Positions 16,470 through 25,900 of a DNA stretch of 64,000 bases are shown here, in pieces. The first letter of the stretch is position 1, and the number at the start of each line of letters is the position of its first letter. The stretch lies in contig CAVPDS010000032.1 of the NCBI GenBank assembly GCA_963702695.1, positions 1 to 64,000 of the forward strand. The letters are read 5' to 3'. The notes under the pieces are model-generated. The model saw only the letters and a list, made by a program, of their open reading frames with translations. It did no database searches and was not told the origin of the DNA. A program made the translations under genes and the position numbers. This DNA is from VAZQ01 sp963702695 (GTDB taxonomy: Bacteria > Pseudomonadota > Alphaproteobacteria > Rhizobiales > Xanthobacteraceae).

Positions 16470-17237
16470 TTATGCCGCTCCTCTCGCCTGCGATGCCACT
16501 CGCCCGGATCTGCGGAAAAACCGGACCCGCCGCCGCTCTGGCGATAGCAAATCGCAATTGAGCCGATACCGGCCCTTCCCATCGCCCAACACCAAATGGC
16601 GCCACGCTGGCTTGCGCTTGAACAGGTCGATCAATCGCATCGTGGCCGCGTTAGCTTCATCGAGCAGGCGCTTGCCGTCGAGCCAGGGATTGTCGCTCTC
16701 GCTGGCGGCATTCAGCAGGCGCAACACCGCCGCTTGCTTAGGACCAAAGCTGTGCCACTCGTTGGCCACGCGCACTCTGGTAAAATCGTCGCTATGCCAG
16801 ACATCGGTCGTCGCCGGTTCGTTGGTGCCGGTCGCCACTGCATGATCGCGCTCGAAGCGGTCGCGCTCCTCGCGCGTCACAATCAAATCGTCCCGCCGCA
16901 CGATCACCGCCGGCGCCCCAGCTCGCACATGCAAATAGTTGCTCGGTCGCGTCGTACGAAAGGCGCGAACCTCCGCCTGCCCCTCACGGAATATCTCCAG
17001 CAGGCTGGCCCGCAGCAGCGGCTGCGGACCGTTCAGGATCGGAAGGTCCTGCAGCAACCGGGTATCCCCGCCGCCGCCGCCGGTCTCCCAACTGCCGGTC
17101 TCGGCCGGTATGTCGACGACGAACACCGCGAGTTGCAGCATTTCGTCGAGCGCGTAATCCTCGATGTCGCTCAACGGCATGGCCCAGCGCTTCGCCACTT
17201 CGGCGATCCGAAACCAGCGCTTCTGCGGCAGCGGCAT
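16470..17237 (-). CDS. Conserved phage-region protein, function unknown
   Basis: A 255-residue protein opening MPLPQKRWFRIAEVAKRWAM, which looks like a helix-turn-helix (AEVAKRWAMPLSDIEDYAL). A middle region with FVVDIPAETG and GGGGGDTRLLQ is followed by a charged C-terminal domain (VANEWHSFGPKQAAVLRLLN, then WRHLVLGDGKGRYRLN) that resembles a winged helix. I recall similar proteins next to phage regulators in Hyphomicrobiales, but no function. The gene is intact and separate from its neighbours by short gaps. Confidence 0.6.
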   Translation of the reverse strand: MPLPQKRWFRIAEVAKRWAMPLSDIEDYALDEMLQLAVFVVDIPAETGSWETGGGGGDTRLLQDLPILNGPQPLLRASLLEIFREGQAEVRAFRTTRPSNYLHVRAGAPAVIVRRDDLIVTREERDRFERDHAVATGTNEPATTDVWHSDDFTRVRVANEWHSFGPKQAAVLRLLNAASESDNPWLDGKRLLDEANAATMRLIDLFKRKPAWRHLVLGDGKGRYRLNCDLLSPERRRVRFFRRSGRVASQARGAA

Positions 17238-17261
17238 GTTTTTCTCCCTTACGCTTTAACG

Positions 17262-18038
17262 TCAAATGGACAACACCGACCCGCAGAGGGCTCCCCCGCA
17301 TCGCTGCCTTATTGGACCAGAGCTGTAACGGTGCAGACGGTATTCGATGAACGATGCGGAAACGCCAAACCGCTCGGCCAGATCGAACAGCAATTCCTCG
17401 ACCCGAACCGGATCCCCGGCTTTACAAAGCACGGGTTGATCCTCGCCCGCGTCTCGCAGCGGCAGGCTGAGCGCAATCGCCCGGCGAACCAACTCGCGAT
17501 GTAGTGGCGCGCGTGGCGCCAACAGAGCGCCCATGAACTCGTTGGCGCGAAACTCCCGCCAATCCATCCCGCCGCGTCCACGCGTTGGTTTCACCAGATG
17601 CTCTTCGTCCGGCGTCACCATGGCGAATGCCGGCTGACCGGCCTGCCGCAGCATCGATGGGCCGTCGAACAGCGCGTGGCCAAGTTCATGCGCGAGCGTC
17701 GAGCGTTTCAGATAATCCCGCCCCGCAATCAGGTCGGCGTTCAGACTGATCAGCAACACGCCTGGCAGTGCCGGGTCGGCCTCCGTCACACCGAGCGCCT
17801 CACGGCCCTTGCCATCCCTCACGCTGCGATCGAGATCCCAGTGGGCGACGATCTCGATGCCGTTCACCAATATCCTGCGGGCTGCCCGAACCAGCCGATC
17901 GAGGTCGAGGCAGTGCCTCGGGCGGGGCCGCAGGAACTGTTGGCGCACCTGCTCGGCGATGCTCCATATCTCCCGAGCCTTCAACGGACGAGGTTCCAGG
18001 CTGCGGCGGTCGTAGGGATAGCCGACCTGGAGTGTCAT
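17262..18038 (-). CDS. ImmA/IrrE-family metallopeptidase
   Basis: A 258-residue protein with the zinc-protease motif TLAHELGHALFDGP (HExxH) at about residue 115 and a later REFRANEFMGALLAP, the family's third-ligand helix. In ICEBs1 and many prophages the ImmA peptidase cleaves a partner XRE repressor to trigger induction. Here the XRE gene is directly upstream with an ATGA overlap (18035-18038), the same pairing, so this is probably the repressor-cleaving protease. Confidence 0.88.
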   Translation of the reverse strand: MTLQVGYPYDRRSLEPRPLKAREIWSIAEQVRQQFLRPRPRHCLDLDRLVRAARRILVNGIEIVAHWDLDRSVRDGKGREALGVTEADPALPGVLLISLNADLIAGRDYLKRSTLAHELGHALFDGPSMLRQAGQPAFAMVTPDEEHLVKPTRGRGGMDWREFRANEFMGALLAPRAPLHRELVRRAIALSLPLRDAGEDQPVLCKAGDPVRVEELLFDLAERFGVSASFIEYRLHRYSSGPIRQRCGGALCGSVLSI

Positions 18039-18316
18039 CGACGGCCCCCTGCGGCTTGCTGCCGGTAAACGGCGATCACATGGTCGGTGCGCGCGCGCAG
18101 ATCCGGCGGCAGTCTTCGCGCCGCGGCGAACAGGTCGTCCAAGGGCAGGGAGAGGGCGCCGGCCAACGCTGAAATTAGGTGGTCTGGCGGTGGATTCTCA
18201 CGTTCGCGCTCAATTCGGGACAGGTAGGCGATGGAAACCTCCACCCGCCGCGCCAATTCGGTCAGCGTCATCTCCCGTCCTTCGCGCTGACGGCGGATAT
18301 AATTTCCAAAGGCCAT
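18035..18316 (-). CDS. XRE-family repressor, probable prophage repressor
   Basis: A 93-residue protein with a classical lambda-repressor-type helix-turn-helix (LTELARRVEVSIAYLSRIER) at residues about 17-36, followed by the partner helix HLISALAGALSLPLDDLF. GGAGGA lies 6 bases before the ATG at 18316. Coupled to ImmA downstream. It faces away from the plus-strand genes across a 225-base control region that contains a LexA-type box. Confidence 0.88.
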   Translation of the reverse strand: MAFGNYIRRQREGREMTLTELARRVEVSIAYLSRIERERENPPPDHLISALAGALSLPLDDLFAAARRLPPDLRARTDHVIAVYRQQAAGGRR

Positions 18317-18367
18317 ACGGGTCCTCCATGGCTTTTGCCGCCTGACGCGATGCCGTCAAAAAGCAGC

Positions 18368-18396
18368 TTGTCAGCCCCGGATGTTCACTATATGTT
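18368..18396 (+). promoter_or_regulatory. Possible sigma-70 promoter in the control region
   Basis: TTGTCA at 18368-18373 and TATGTT at 18391-18396, separated by 17 bases, point towards the small gene at 18542. The -10 element overlaps the LexA-type box. Prediction from sequence only. Confidence 0.35.
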
Positions 18397-18397
18397 C
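18383..18397. promoter_or_regulatory. LexA (SOS) box of alphaproteobacterial type
   Basis: GTTCACTATATGTTC is an exact match to GTTC-N7-GTTC, the LexA site of alphaproteobacteria, and lies in the gap between the divergent XRE gene (67 bases upstream of its start) and the small plus-strand gene. It would tie the switch to DNA damage. Confidence 0.65.
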
Positions 18398-18541
18398 TCA
18401 TGGCTCCGCTGTCGAATCGAATCTTCCACGAGGCCCGCCCCTCAGCTCCGACGCCAGTCTTGCCGATGGAACAAGTGGCCGGGAAAATCTCGATGGCGAT
18501 CGACAATCGCGGCGGGGCCCAACGCTACGCAAAACGAGATT

Positions 18542-18748
18542 ATGGACATGGCCACGCAAAGGTACCGGGTGTTTGTTGAAACGTCGCACGGCCGCACTGC
18601 GGCCGGATTTTCCGTGCCCGACAAGGCGACACCGGTTGATGTCTCATTGATGCTGAGGGAGAAGGGTTGGACGGCTTACCGAATCCGCGCCGATCACTCG
18701 GCATCCGCGTGGATCGCGACGGTCATCGACTGGCAGCGCGCGGCCTGA
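18542..18748 (+). CDS. Small protein downstream of the SOS box, function unknown
   Basis: A 68-residue protein (MDMATQRYRVFVETSHGRTA ... YRIRADHSASAWIATVIDW). Its beta-rich start and compact size suggest a small binding protein, but no domain is recognised. It is the first plus-strand gene beyond the control region and could be under LexA control. An ATG at 18548 is an alternative start. Confidence 0.5.
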   Translation: MDMATQRYRVFVETSHGRTAAGFSVPDKATPVDVSLMLREKGWTAYRIRADHSASAWIATVIDWQRAA

Positions 18749-18941
18749 CGCGGTCGAGTAACCGCGGCGGCCTTAGTCGCCGATGCGAAATAGGCCCGCG
18801 GCAGTTGATGCCGCGTCGACGATTTCTCCGCATAACACCGCACACCGCCGCACGGCCCCGATCGGTTTGTTGCGAATGCTCCGGCGGCAAAATTCCTCGT
18901 TAAGTTGATCGCATACGAAACCCGTACCGCGGTCGATTGCG

Positions 18942-19139
18942 ATGAATGCCCTCCACCCGTGTCATATGAGCGCTGCCGAGCGCCTGGCTGAAGTTGCCGA
19001 AATCCTGGCGACCGGCCTCATGCGTCTCCGCGCGCAACAGTCCAGCTCTTTATCTGCACCCGCCGGAGACAGTTTCCTCGACTTCTCGCCCCCGAAGAGC
19101 GGTCGTGGTCGCAAACCACGCTGCCGAGTTGGAGGGTGA
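18942..19139 (+). CDS. Small conserved protein of the DUF2924/recombinase cassette
   Basis: A 65-residue protein. The segment MSAAERLAEVAEILATGLMRLRA is a helix found, from memory, at the head of DUF2924-recombinase cassettes in Hyphomicrobiales. Its stop overlaps the ATG of the DUF2924 gene (19136-19139). Function unknown. Confidence 0.7.
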   Translation: MNALHPCHMSAAERLAEVAEILATGLMRLRAQQSSSLSAPAGDSFLDFSPPKSGRGRKPRCRVGG

Positions 19140-19651
19140 TGATGCGGACTGCACGAACGACCACCGAGGCCGGACCGCCGCGGCCGGGTGAGCACAAGGA
19201 ACGAGACGCGACGGTGCTCGCGCGGGTGGTCGCTCTGAAGCGGATGCCGGTCAACGATCTGAAGGCGGAATGGAAGACCCTGTTCGGTACCGACGCACCG
19301 AACAACAGTCGCGGCTTCCTTGAGCTGCGCTTGGCGCATCGAATTCAGGAACTGACCTACGGCGGTGTCGCGCGCGAGACAACCAAGCTCCTCAATGCTC
19401 TCGCCGACGAGGTCGAGGGCAAGCCGGGCCGAAAATCCATGATTGCCGATTCCCGCAATCCGGTGGTGGGCACGCGGCTGGTGCGCGAATGGAACGGTGC
19501 CGAGCACACCACGATCGTGCTGCGCGACGGATACGAGTTCGAAGGCCGCAAATACAAGTCGCTCTCGGCCATCGCCCGAGACATCACCGGCACGCGCTGG
19601 AACGGCTATCGCTTTTTTGGCCTTCGCGAAGCGCCGAGGCACAACCAATGA
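19136..19651 (+). CDS. DUF2924 domain protein
   Basis: A 171-residue protein. The segment MPVNDLKAEWKTLFGTDAP with RGFLELRLAHRIQELTYGG, then GTRLVREWNGAEHTTIVL and YKSLSAIARDITGTRWNGYRFF, is the full DUF2924 pattern. The family is nearly always next to a large serine recombinase, so it is likely a recombination accessory (directionality or DNA-binding) factor; this is inference from neighbourhood. Its stop overlaps the recombinase ATG (ATGA at 19648-19651). Confidence 0.88.
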   Translation: MMMRTARTTTEAGPPRPGEHKERDATVLARVVALKRMPVNDLKAEWKTLFGTDAPNNSRGFLELRLAHRIQELTYGGVARETTKLLNALADEVEGKPGRKSMIADSRNPVVGTRLVREWNGAEHTTIVLRDGYEFEGRKYKSLSAIARDITGTRWNGYRFFGLREAPRHNQ

Positions 19652-20990
19652 CGAGCACAAACGGCGGCTCCGTCATCGCTATGCCGCGCCGGATGCGCTG
19701 CGCAGTCTACACGCGCAAATCCAGCGAGGAAGGCCTCGACATGGAGTTCAACTCGCTCGACGCCCAGCGAGAGGCCTGCGAGGCCTATATCGCCAGCCAA
19801 AGGGCCGAGGGCTGGGTGACGGTACGCGACCAGTACGACGATGGCGGCTTCTCCGGCGGTACGTTGGAACGCCCTGCGCTGCAGCGCCTGCTCGCCGATA
19901 TCGCGGCTGGGTTGATCGACGTCATCGTTGTCTACAAGATCGACCGGCTCAGCCGCGCGCTGATGGATTTTTCCAAGCTGGTCGAAATATTCGACCGGCA
20001 CAATGTCACCTTCGTGTCAGTCACCCAGTCGTTCAACACGACGACTTCGATGGGACGGCTGACGCTCAACATCCTGCTCTCCTTCGCGCAGTTCGAGCGC
20101 GAGGTCATCGGCGAGCGCATTCGCGACAAGTTCGCCGCCTCCCGCAAGAAGGGCATGTGGATGGGCGGCTTCGTCCCGCTCGGCTACGACGTCAAGGACC
20201 GCAAGCTGATCGTGAACGAGGGCGAGGCAGCGACCGTTCGGATGATCTTCGAACGTTACACTCGAATTGGCTCGGCAACCGCGCTGGTGCGCGCGCTCAG
20301 GACAGAGGGCATAACCGGCAAGCGTGGCAAGCTGATCGACAAAGGCTATCTCTACAAGCTGCTCAACAATCGGGTCTACGTGGGTGAGGCGGTGCACAAG
20401 GGCACGGCATATCCCGGCGAGCACGAGGCGATCGTCGACCGGGCGCTCTGGGACAGGGTCCACAGCATTCTGCAGGAGAGCCCGCGCCAGCGCGCCGCCA
20501 ACACGCGGAACCAGACGCCCGCCTTGTTGCGAGGTTTGATCTTCGGGCCAACCGGCACGGCCATGACGCCCACCACGACGAAAAAGGGCAGTCGCCTTTA
20601 CCGCTACTATGTCTCGATGGACGTGATCCGAAACCGGGATTTCGGATGCGGCCACGGGCCCGCAGCGGTTGCCCGCCGGGGTGGTCGAAGGTGCCGTCAT
20701 CCAGGAGATCAGGACGCTGGTGCGGACGCCCGAGATCGCGGCGCAGACCATCGCCGCGGTTCGAGCAGCAGGCGCCGGAACTGAACGAACGGGACGTGAT
20801 CGCCGCGCTCAATGACTTTGATGCGCTGTGGGGCTCGCTGTTTCCAGCCGAGCAGGCGCGGATCGTACACCTCATGGTTCAGCGGGTCAGTGTCTCGCCT
20901 GAAGGGATTGCGGTCGATCTCCGAACCGAAGGGCTTGGCTCGGTCGTCCGCGAAATGATCACGCCGCGCACCGAGGAGGCCATTGCATGA
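19648..20990 (+). CDS. Large serine recombinase (integrase), with two frameshifts near 20650 and 20760
   Basis: Site-specific recombinase that probably integrates the prophage. Resolvase domain: MRCAVYTRKSSEEGLDMEFN with the catalytic serine after RK, then IDVIVVYKIDRLSRALMDF. Recombinase domain: GFVPLGYDVKDRKLIVNEGEA to YLYKLLNNRVYVGEAVHKG. Zinc-ribbon region: ALLRGLIFGPTGTAMTPTTT. After YYVSMDVIRNRDFGC the frame is lost; the expected continuations PAGVVEGAVIQEIRTLV and ELNERDVIAALNDFDALWGS are in two other frames, ending at 20990. The catalytic part is whole, the C-terminal coiled-coil part is not. Confidence 0.85.
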
Positions 20991-21374
20991 CCAGCACGCC
21001 TGACACCATCCGCGTCTTTATTCCGCTCACCATCAGGCGTCGCAATGGACGGCCGCGCATTCTGCCGCCAGCCAATATGGAAACCGCAGAACCGCGGACC
21101 CAAGACCCGCACGTGTTGCGTGCCATTGCCTGCGCCTGGGGTTGGCGACGCAAGATTGAGAGCCGGCGAGGTCGCGACCATCCATGACATTGCCGTCGCC
21201 GAAAAGGTCTCGGAGCGGTTTGTCAGCCGCACGATGCGCTTGGCCTATCTCTCACCGATTGTTCTGGAGAGGCTCGTCGCCCACCGCCGCCCATGCTCGC
21301 TCTCGATCAAGGATCTCATCGCCGCGGCCGAGCGGCCGTGGTGTGAGCAAGAGGCTTTGGTGTTCGAGAACTGA
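20987..21374 (+). CDS. Helix-turn-helix protein following the recombinase, frameshifted near 21155
   Basis: MTSTPDTIRVFIPLTIRRRN starts a protein that continues to AIACAWGWRRKI and then, one base out of phase, AGEVATIHDIAVAEKVSERF with VSRTMRLAYLSPIVLERL, a helix-turn-helix. It ends at 21374. Joined length is about 129 residues. It overlaps the recombinase stop by ATGA (20987-20990) and is the third member of the cassette; a regulator or directionality factor is likely. From here to 21574 I see no further feature; this is the probable prophage border. Confidence 0.7.
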
Positions 21375-21574
21375 TCGTCTCGCAAACTAGGGCTCGCATG
21401 CCCCTGATCATCACGACAGCGGCCGGCGCAAAGGGTTGACGGCACTTCTGCTTTTGCGGTGCTGCGGAAAAACTTCGCGGATGGCCCTCGACGGAGCCTG
21501 ACGCGTTTGATCCCTTGCAGACATGGGCGGCCTGCTTTTGCTGCACGGGCGGTCCATTTCCCCGATCATCCTTG

Positions 21575-22514
21575 TCACGACCGGTTGAAGGAGTTGTAGG
21601 CCATCCGGATGAAGTTGACGGAGTCCCGCTCGTTGCCGGCCCATTTGGCATCAAGGTCGCCGAAGGGCTTGGCCGCCGCCACCTCCTCCTCGGTCATTCC
21701 CTTGCCGACGAGGGCCACCATTCGATCGCGCGCCGTGGCCAGCATGTCCCTGAACTCGGCGACTTGCGCTTTGCCGGCCACCGCGCTGCCTCGAACTCGA
21801 AGCGATCTTTGTCTCGGGGGTCGCCAACTTGAGGAAGGCCTCGTTGGCGCGAACCATGCCGCGGATGTCGCCGCCATTGGCGTAGTCGATCGTTGGATAA
21901 CGGCCGTTGTTGTAGAAGAGATCACCCGTGAAGATGACGTTGGCATCCGCAAGATAAATCCAGCTATCCCCGTCGGTATGCGCGTTCGTGGCATGGGTGA
22001 GCAGCGCCTCGCGGCCACGGACCGCCACAGTCTTGGTGCCGCCCACATAGGTTTCGGTCGGGATCGCATCCGAGGGCGCCGGCGAGCTCTTGTTGTAGTT
22101 GAGGCCATTGGTGGTGCCGGCAAGCAAGCGGACTCGCACATTGTCCTGCGCCACAATGATAGCGCCGTCATGATGGAACGGGGCGTTGCCGCCCGTCTGC
22201 TCGCCATGAAAATGGGTGTCGACGAGATACTTTATGGGAAGGTTCGAGTTCTCGGTGATGGCGACCTTGATCTTGTCATGGAGTGGCGCGAGCTCGGCGT
22301 CCACCATGATGATGCCATCGTCGCCGATCACGACGAGGACGTTGCCGCCCTGGCCTTCGAGCATGTAGGTCATGTGGCCGAGGTCGATGGTCTTGATCTG
22401 AGCGAGCGAGGGATCGGGCCGCTGTGCCTTCGCGGCGCCTGCGGGCACCATCATTGCAGCGGTCAACTGCACCAGCGCGGTCCGACGATTGATCCGATCA
22501 TCGATCCGGGTCAT
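21575..22514 (-). CDS. Exported MBL-fold hydrolase, frameshifted near 21800
   Basis: Metallo-beta-lactamase-fold protein with an N-terminal signal (TALVQLTAAMMVPAGAAKA). The metal motif is DTHFHGEQTGGN at about residues 99-110, that is HxHxEQ in place of HxHxDH, followed by HTDGDSWIYLADANVIFTGD. After ATPETKI the frame changes; the C-terminal part VAGKAQVAEFRDMLATARDR to FIRMAYNSFNRS is one base out. The usual PGHG ligand segment is not recognisable at the join, so the metal site may be incomplete. ATG at 22520 is an alternative start. It is read in the same direction as the RND genes to its right, but a 430-base gap separates them. Confidence 0.78.
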
Positions 22515-22651
22515 GCGCATCCTCCATGATTATGTGCCGCTGCGCTGACCGGCAATCGTCTGAGTTCGCGAGACATAATGCGGACGCCGCGACGGGCCGA
22601 CAGCATGACACGGTTGGGGCGGTAATGGAAGGAAACGAACTGGTCATCAAT

Positions 22652-22665
22652 CTCACATATGTGAG
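22652..22665. promoter_or_regulatory. Perfect 14-bp palindrome CTCACATATGTGAG
   Basis: An exact palindrome 138 bases upstream of the MBL-fold start, in the 425-base gap between that gene and the RND gene. A regulator operator is the obvious idea; the cognate regulator is not in the window. Nothing else was recognised in 22521-22945. Confidence 0.45.
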
Positions 22666-22945
22666 CACTTGGCCTCGGAGTACCTGCAGAGCTTCCCGCA
22701 CTCGCCGCCGAGGTGATTGAATAAGCGAGTCAATCGTTGCAGTGCGGCTGTGTTTGTATTGGCTCGGCGCTTACGACATGAAAATGGAGACATCTCACTT
22801 TTTTTGAATCCAACTTGTCCACGTCCCGGGCACGATGGGCCGATTGCGGAGATGTGACGCGGCGGAGCCTTTGCCATTGTCAGTTTGTTCAAGGCTTACT
22901 GACCTTGTGGGCACAATCGATAAAGGGTTTTGCCAGAAATCCTGG

Positions 22946-25900
22946 TTATTCCGCCGGCTGAGCAGGCCGTCGTGGCCGGAGAGAACGTCTGCGTCCAAAT
23001 GCGCGGAATACGCCGCCACTCAGGTTTTCCAGCGAGAGATAGATCACCGGCGTGATGTAAAGGGTGAGGAGCTGCGATGTCAGCAGCCCGCCGACCACGG
23101 CAACGCCCAAGGGCTGGCGAAGCTCCGCGCCAGCGCCGAGTCCAAGCGCGATCGGCAGGGTCCCCATGATGGCCGACATCGTGGTCATCATGATGGGACG
23201 AAACCGCAGCAGGCAGGCCTGGTAGATCGCCCGCTCCGGTGGCTCGCCGCGATTGCGTTGGGCGTCGATCGCAAAATCGATCATCATGATCGCATTTTTC
23301 TTGACGATTCCGACCAGCATGATGACACCGATAATCGCGATGACGCTGAGCTCCATCTTGAACAGCATGAGAGTCAGGAGCGCACCCACGCCGGCCGCCG
23401 GAAGACCCGAAAGGATGGTGATCGGATGGATGAAGCTCTCATAGAGGATACCAAGCACGGCGTAGATGACGAGAACGGTCGCCAGGAGCAGCCAGCCCTG
23501 TCCGCGCAAGGACTGCTGGAACACCTGCGCCGTGCCGGAGAATCCGGCCGTGATGGTGGGCGGGAATACCATCCGCCGCTCCATTCCCCGAATGCGCTCG
23601 ATCGCGTCGCCGAGGGCAACGCCCGGCGCCAGGTTGAATGAAATCGTCACGGCAGGAAGCTGTCCCTGATGATTGACGGTCAGGGGGCCAGCGACACGCG
23701 TCAAGGTGGCGACCGTGCTCAGCGGAACGAGCTGCCCGGCAGTCGAGCGCACGAACACCTTCGACAGAGCGTCCGCACTTTGCTGGAAGAATGGGTCGAG
23801 CTCCAAAATGACCGCATAATCGTTACTGGCCGTGTAGATCGTCGCGACCTGCCGTGATCCGAAAGAATCGTAGAGCGTTGTGCGAATCTGTTCAGACGTG
23901 AGGCCGAGTGATGCCGCCTTCTGGCGGTCGATATTGAGGATGGCCTGCGGGCTCTTGATCTGCAAATCCGACGATATGTCCTGAAGCCCAGGCAGCTTAC
24001 GGATTTCTGCGTCAACAAGGGGTGCAAACCGGAACAGTTCGTCGAGATTGCCGGCCTGCAAGGTGTACTGGTATTGGCTCCTGCTCGGCCGGGCGCCGAT
24101 TTGGAGGTTCTGGGCCGGGTTGAGGAACACGTTCAACCCCGTAATCGCACCGGTCTGGCGGCGTAGTTCCTGAATGACCTCGCCGATCGGCGGACGCTCT
24201 CCGCGCGGTTTGAGCTGGATGTATAAGTCTCCGCTGTTGATTCCCGCCCGGTTGCCGCCGAGGCTAACCTCCAGATTGTAAGCCGTGACGTAGGGACTAG
24301 CCCGCAACACGGCATCGAGCCTCATCTGCTTTTCCAACATGCCGATGTAGGACGTGTCCTCCGCAGTCTCGGTCCCACCGATGATGTAGCCGGTATCCTC
24401 AATGGGGAAGAAGCCTTTGGGAATGGTGTAAAAGAGAAATCCCGTCAGCCCAATCGTCAGCACCGTCACGCCGACAGTGAGATAGGCATGGCGCAGAACC
24501 CATCCGAGCGACCGCTCATAACCCCGCAGCGTCGCGGCGAAGCCCCGTTCAAGAACGCCTGCGATCGCTCCCTCCTCATGAGCCGCGTGCGGACGCAGAA
24601 ATCGGCTGCACAGCATGGGTGTCAACGTCAATGAAACAAAGCCCGACGCCAAAATGGCGATTCCAATGACATTGGCAAATTCGTGGAATATGCGACCGAC
24701 CACGCCGCCCATGAAGAACACCGGGATGAAGACCGCCACCAAGGAGATCGTCATCGAAACGATTGTGAAGGTGATCTCGCGCGAGCCCTTGAGAGCGGCC
24801 TCCATAGGTTCCATGCCGGCTTCGATATGGCGGACGATGTTTTCGATCATCACGATCGCGTCGTCGACCACGAAACCCACGGCAAGCGTGAGAGCGAGCA
24901 GCGAAACATTGTTGAGTGAGTATCCGCCTAGGTACATCGCCGCAAAGGTTCCGATGATCGACACCGGCAGGGCAAGCGACGGAATGATCGTTGCCGACAG
25001 CCGTCGAACAAACAAGAAGATAACGAGCACGACCAGAACGACGGTGAGGATCAGCGTATGCTGCACGTCGGAGACCGCCGTCTGTATGGGTGCGGCACGA
25101 TCCTGCAACACATTGATGTCGATGGCGCCCGGAAGTTCAGCGCGAAAGATCGGAATCAACGCTTTGACCTGATTCACCACCTCAACTGTGTTCGCGTCCG
25201 GCTGCCGATACACCGCCACGGTGACAGCACGCTCGCCGTTGTACCAATTCCAGGATTTGCGGACCTGTGCGCTGTCGATAACCTTGGCAACGTCGCCGAG
25301 GTGCACCGGCGCGCCGTTGCGGTAGGCGATGATCAGCGGCACATAGCCGGACGCTTCAGTAAGTGTCGTATCGGCCTGCAATACCTCCGCCTTTTGCGGA
25401 CCGCTGAATGCTCCAACCGGGGTGGTCGAACTTGCTGCCGCAACCGCGCGCTGGACCTCGTCAAGCGAAATGCCACGCGCAGCCAGCAAGTCAGGATCAA
25501 CCTGCACCCGAATGGCATATTTTTGCGGGCCAAGGATGGCAACCTGCGCTACGCCCGCCAGCGCGGATAGCCGCTGGCCAATATTGATCTCGGCAAATTC
25601 GTTGATCTTCGACAGCGGCAGTGTCTTGGAGACGAGCGTCAGCTGTAGAACCGCTGCACTGCCCGGGTTCACCTTCTTGTAAGAGGGTGGGGTCGTCATC
25701 TCGACGGGCAGCTTGCGCGCGACATTGGCGATCGCCGCCTGTATATCCTGCGCCGCGGCGTCGATGCTCCGATTGAGATTGAATTGAACTGTGATGCGGC
25801 CGACGCCGAGCCCGCTGACGGACGTGATTGAGTTGATGCCGGCAATGGCGGAAAATTCGCGTTCGAGCGGCGTTGCGATCGAGGCAGCCATGGTGGCGGG

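Larger units (their letters stand above)
1..21400. mobile_element. Prophage, partial (runs off left edge)
   Basis: A long minus-strand array of phage genes (terminase subunits, primase-helicase, resolvase, NTPase, HNH nucleases, XRE/ImmA regulators) ends on the right with a plus-strand large serine recombinase cassette. Genes are tightly packed, and many pairs share ATGA or TGATG overlaps, as in phage operons. No capsid or tail genes are visible; they would lie left of the window, beyond the terminase. The right border is inferred from the end of the recombinase cassette near 21374, since no attachment site was identified. Frame breaks in many genes suggest a decaying prophage or an indel-prone assembly. 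Confidence 0.85.

Noticed and set aside
22835..23641. Plus-strand gene opposite the RND permease
   Set aside because: Antisense frame of a clearly conserved gene; no recognisable motifs.
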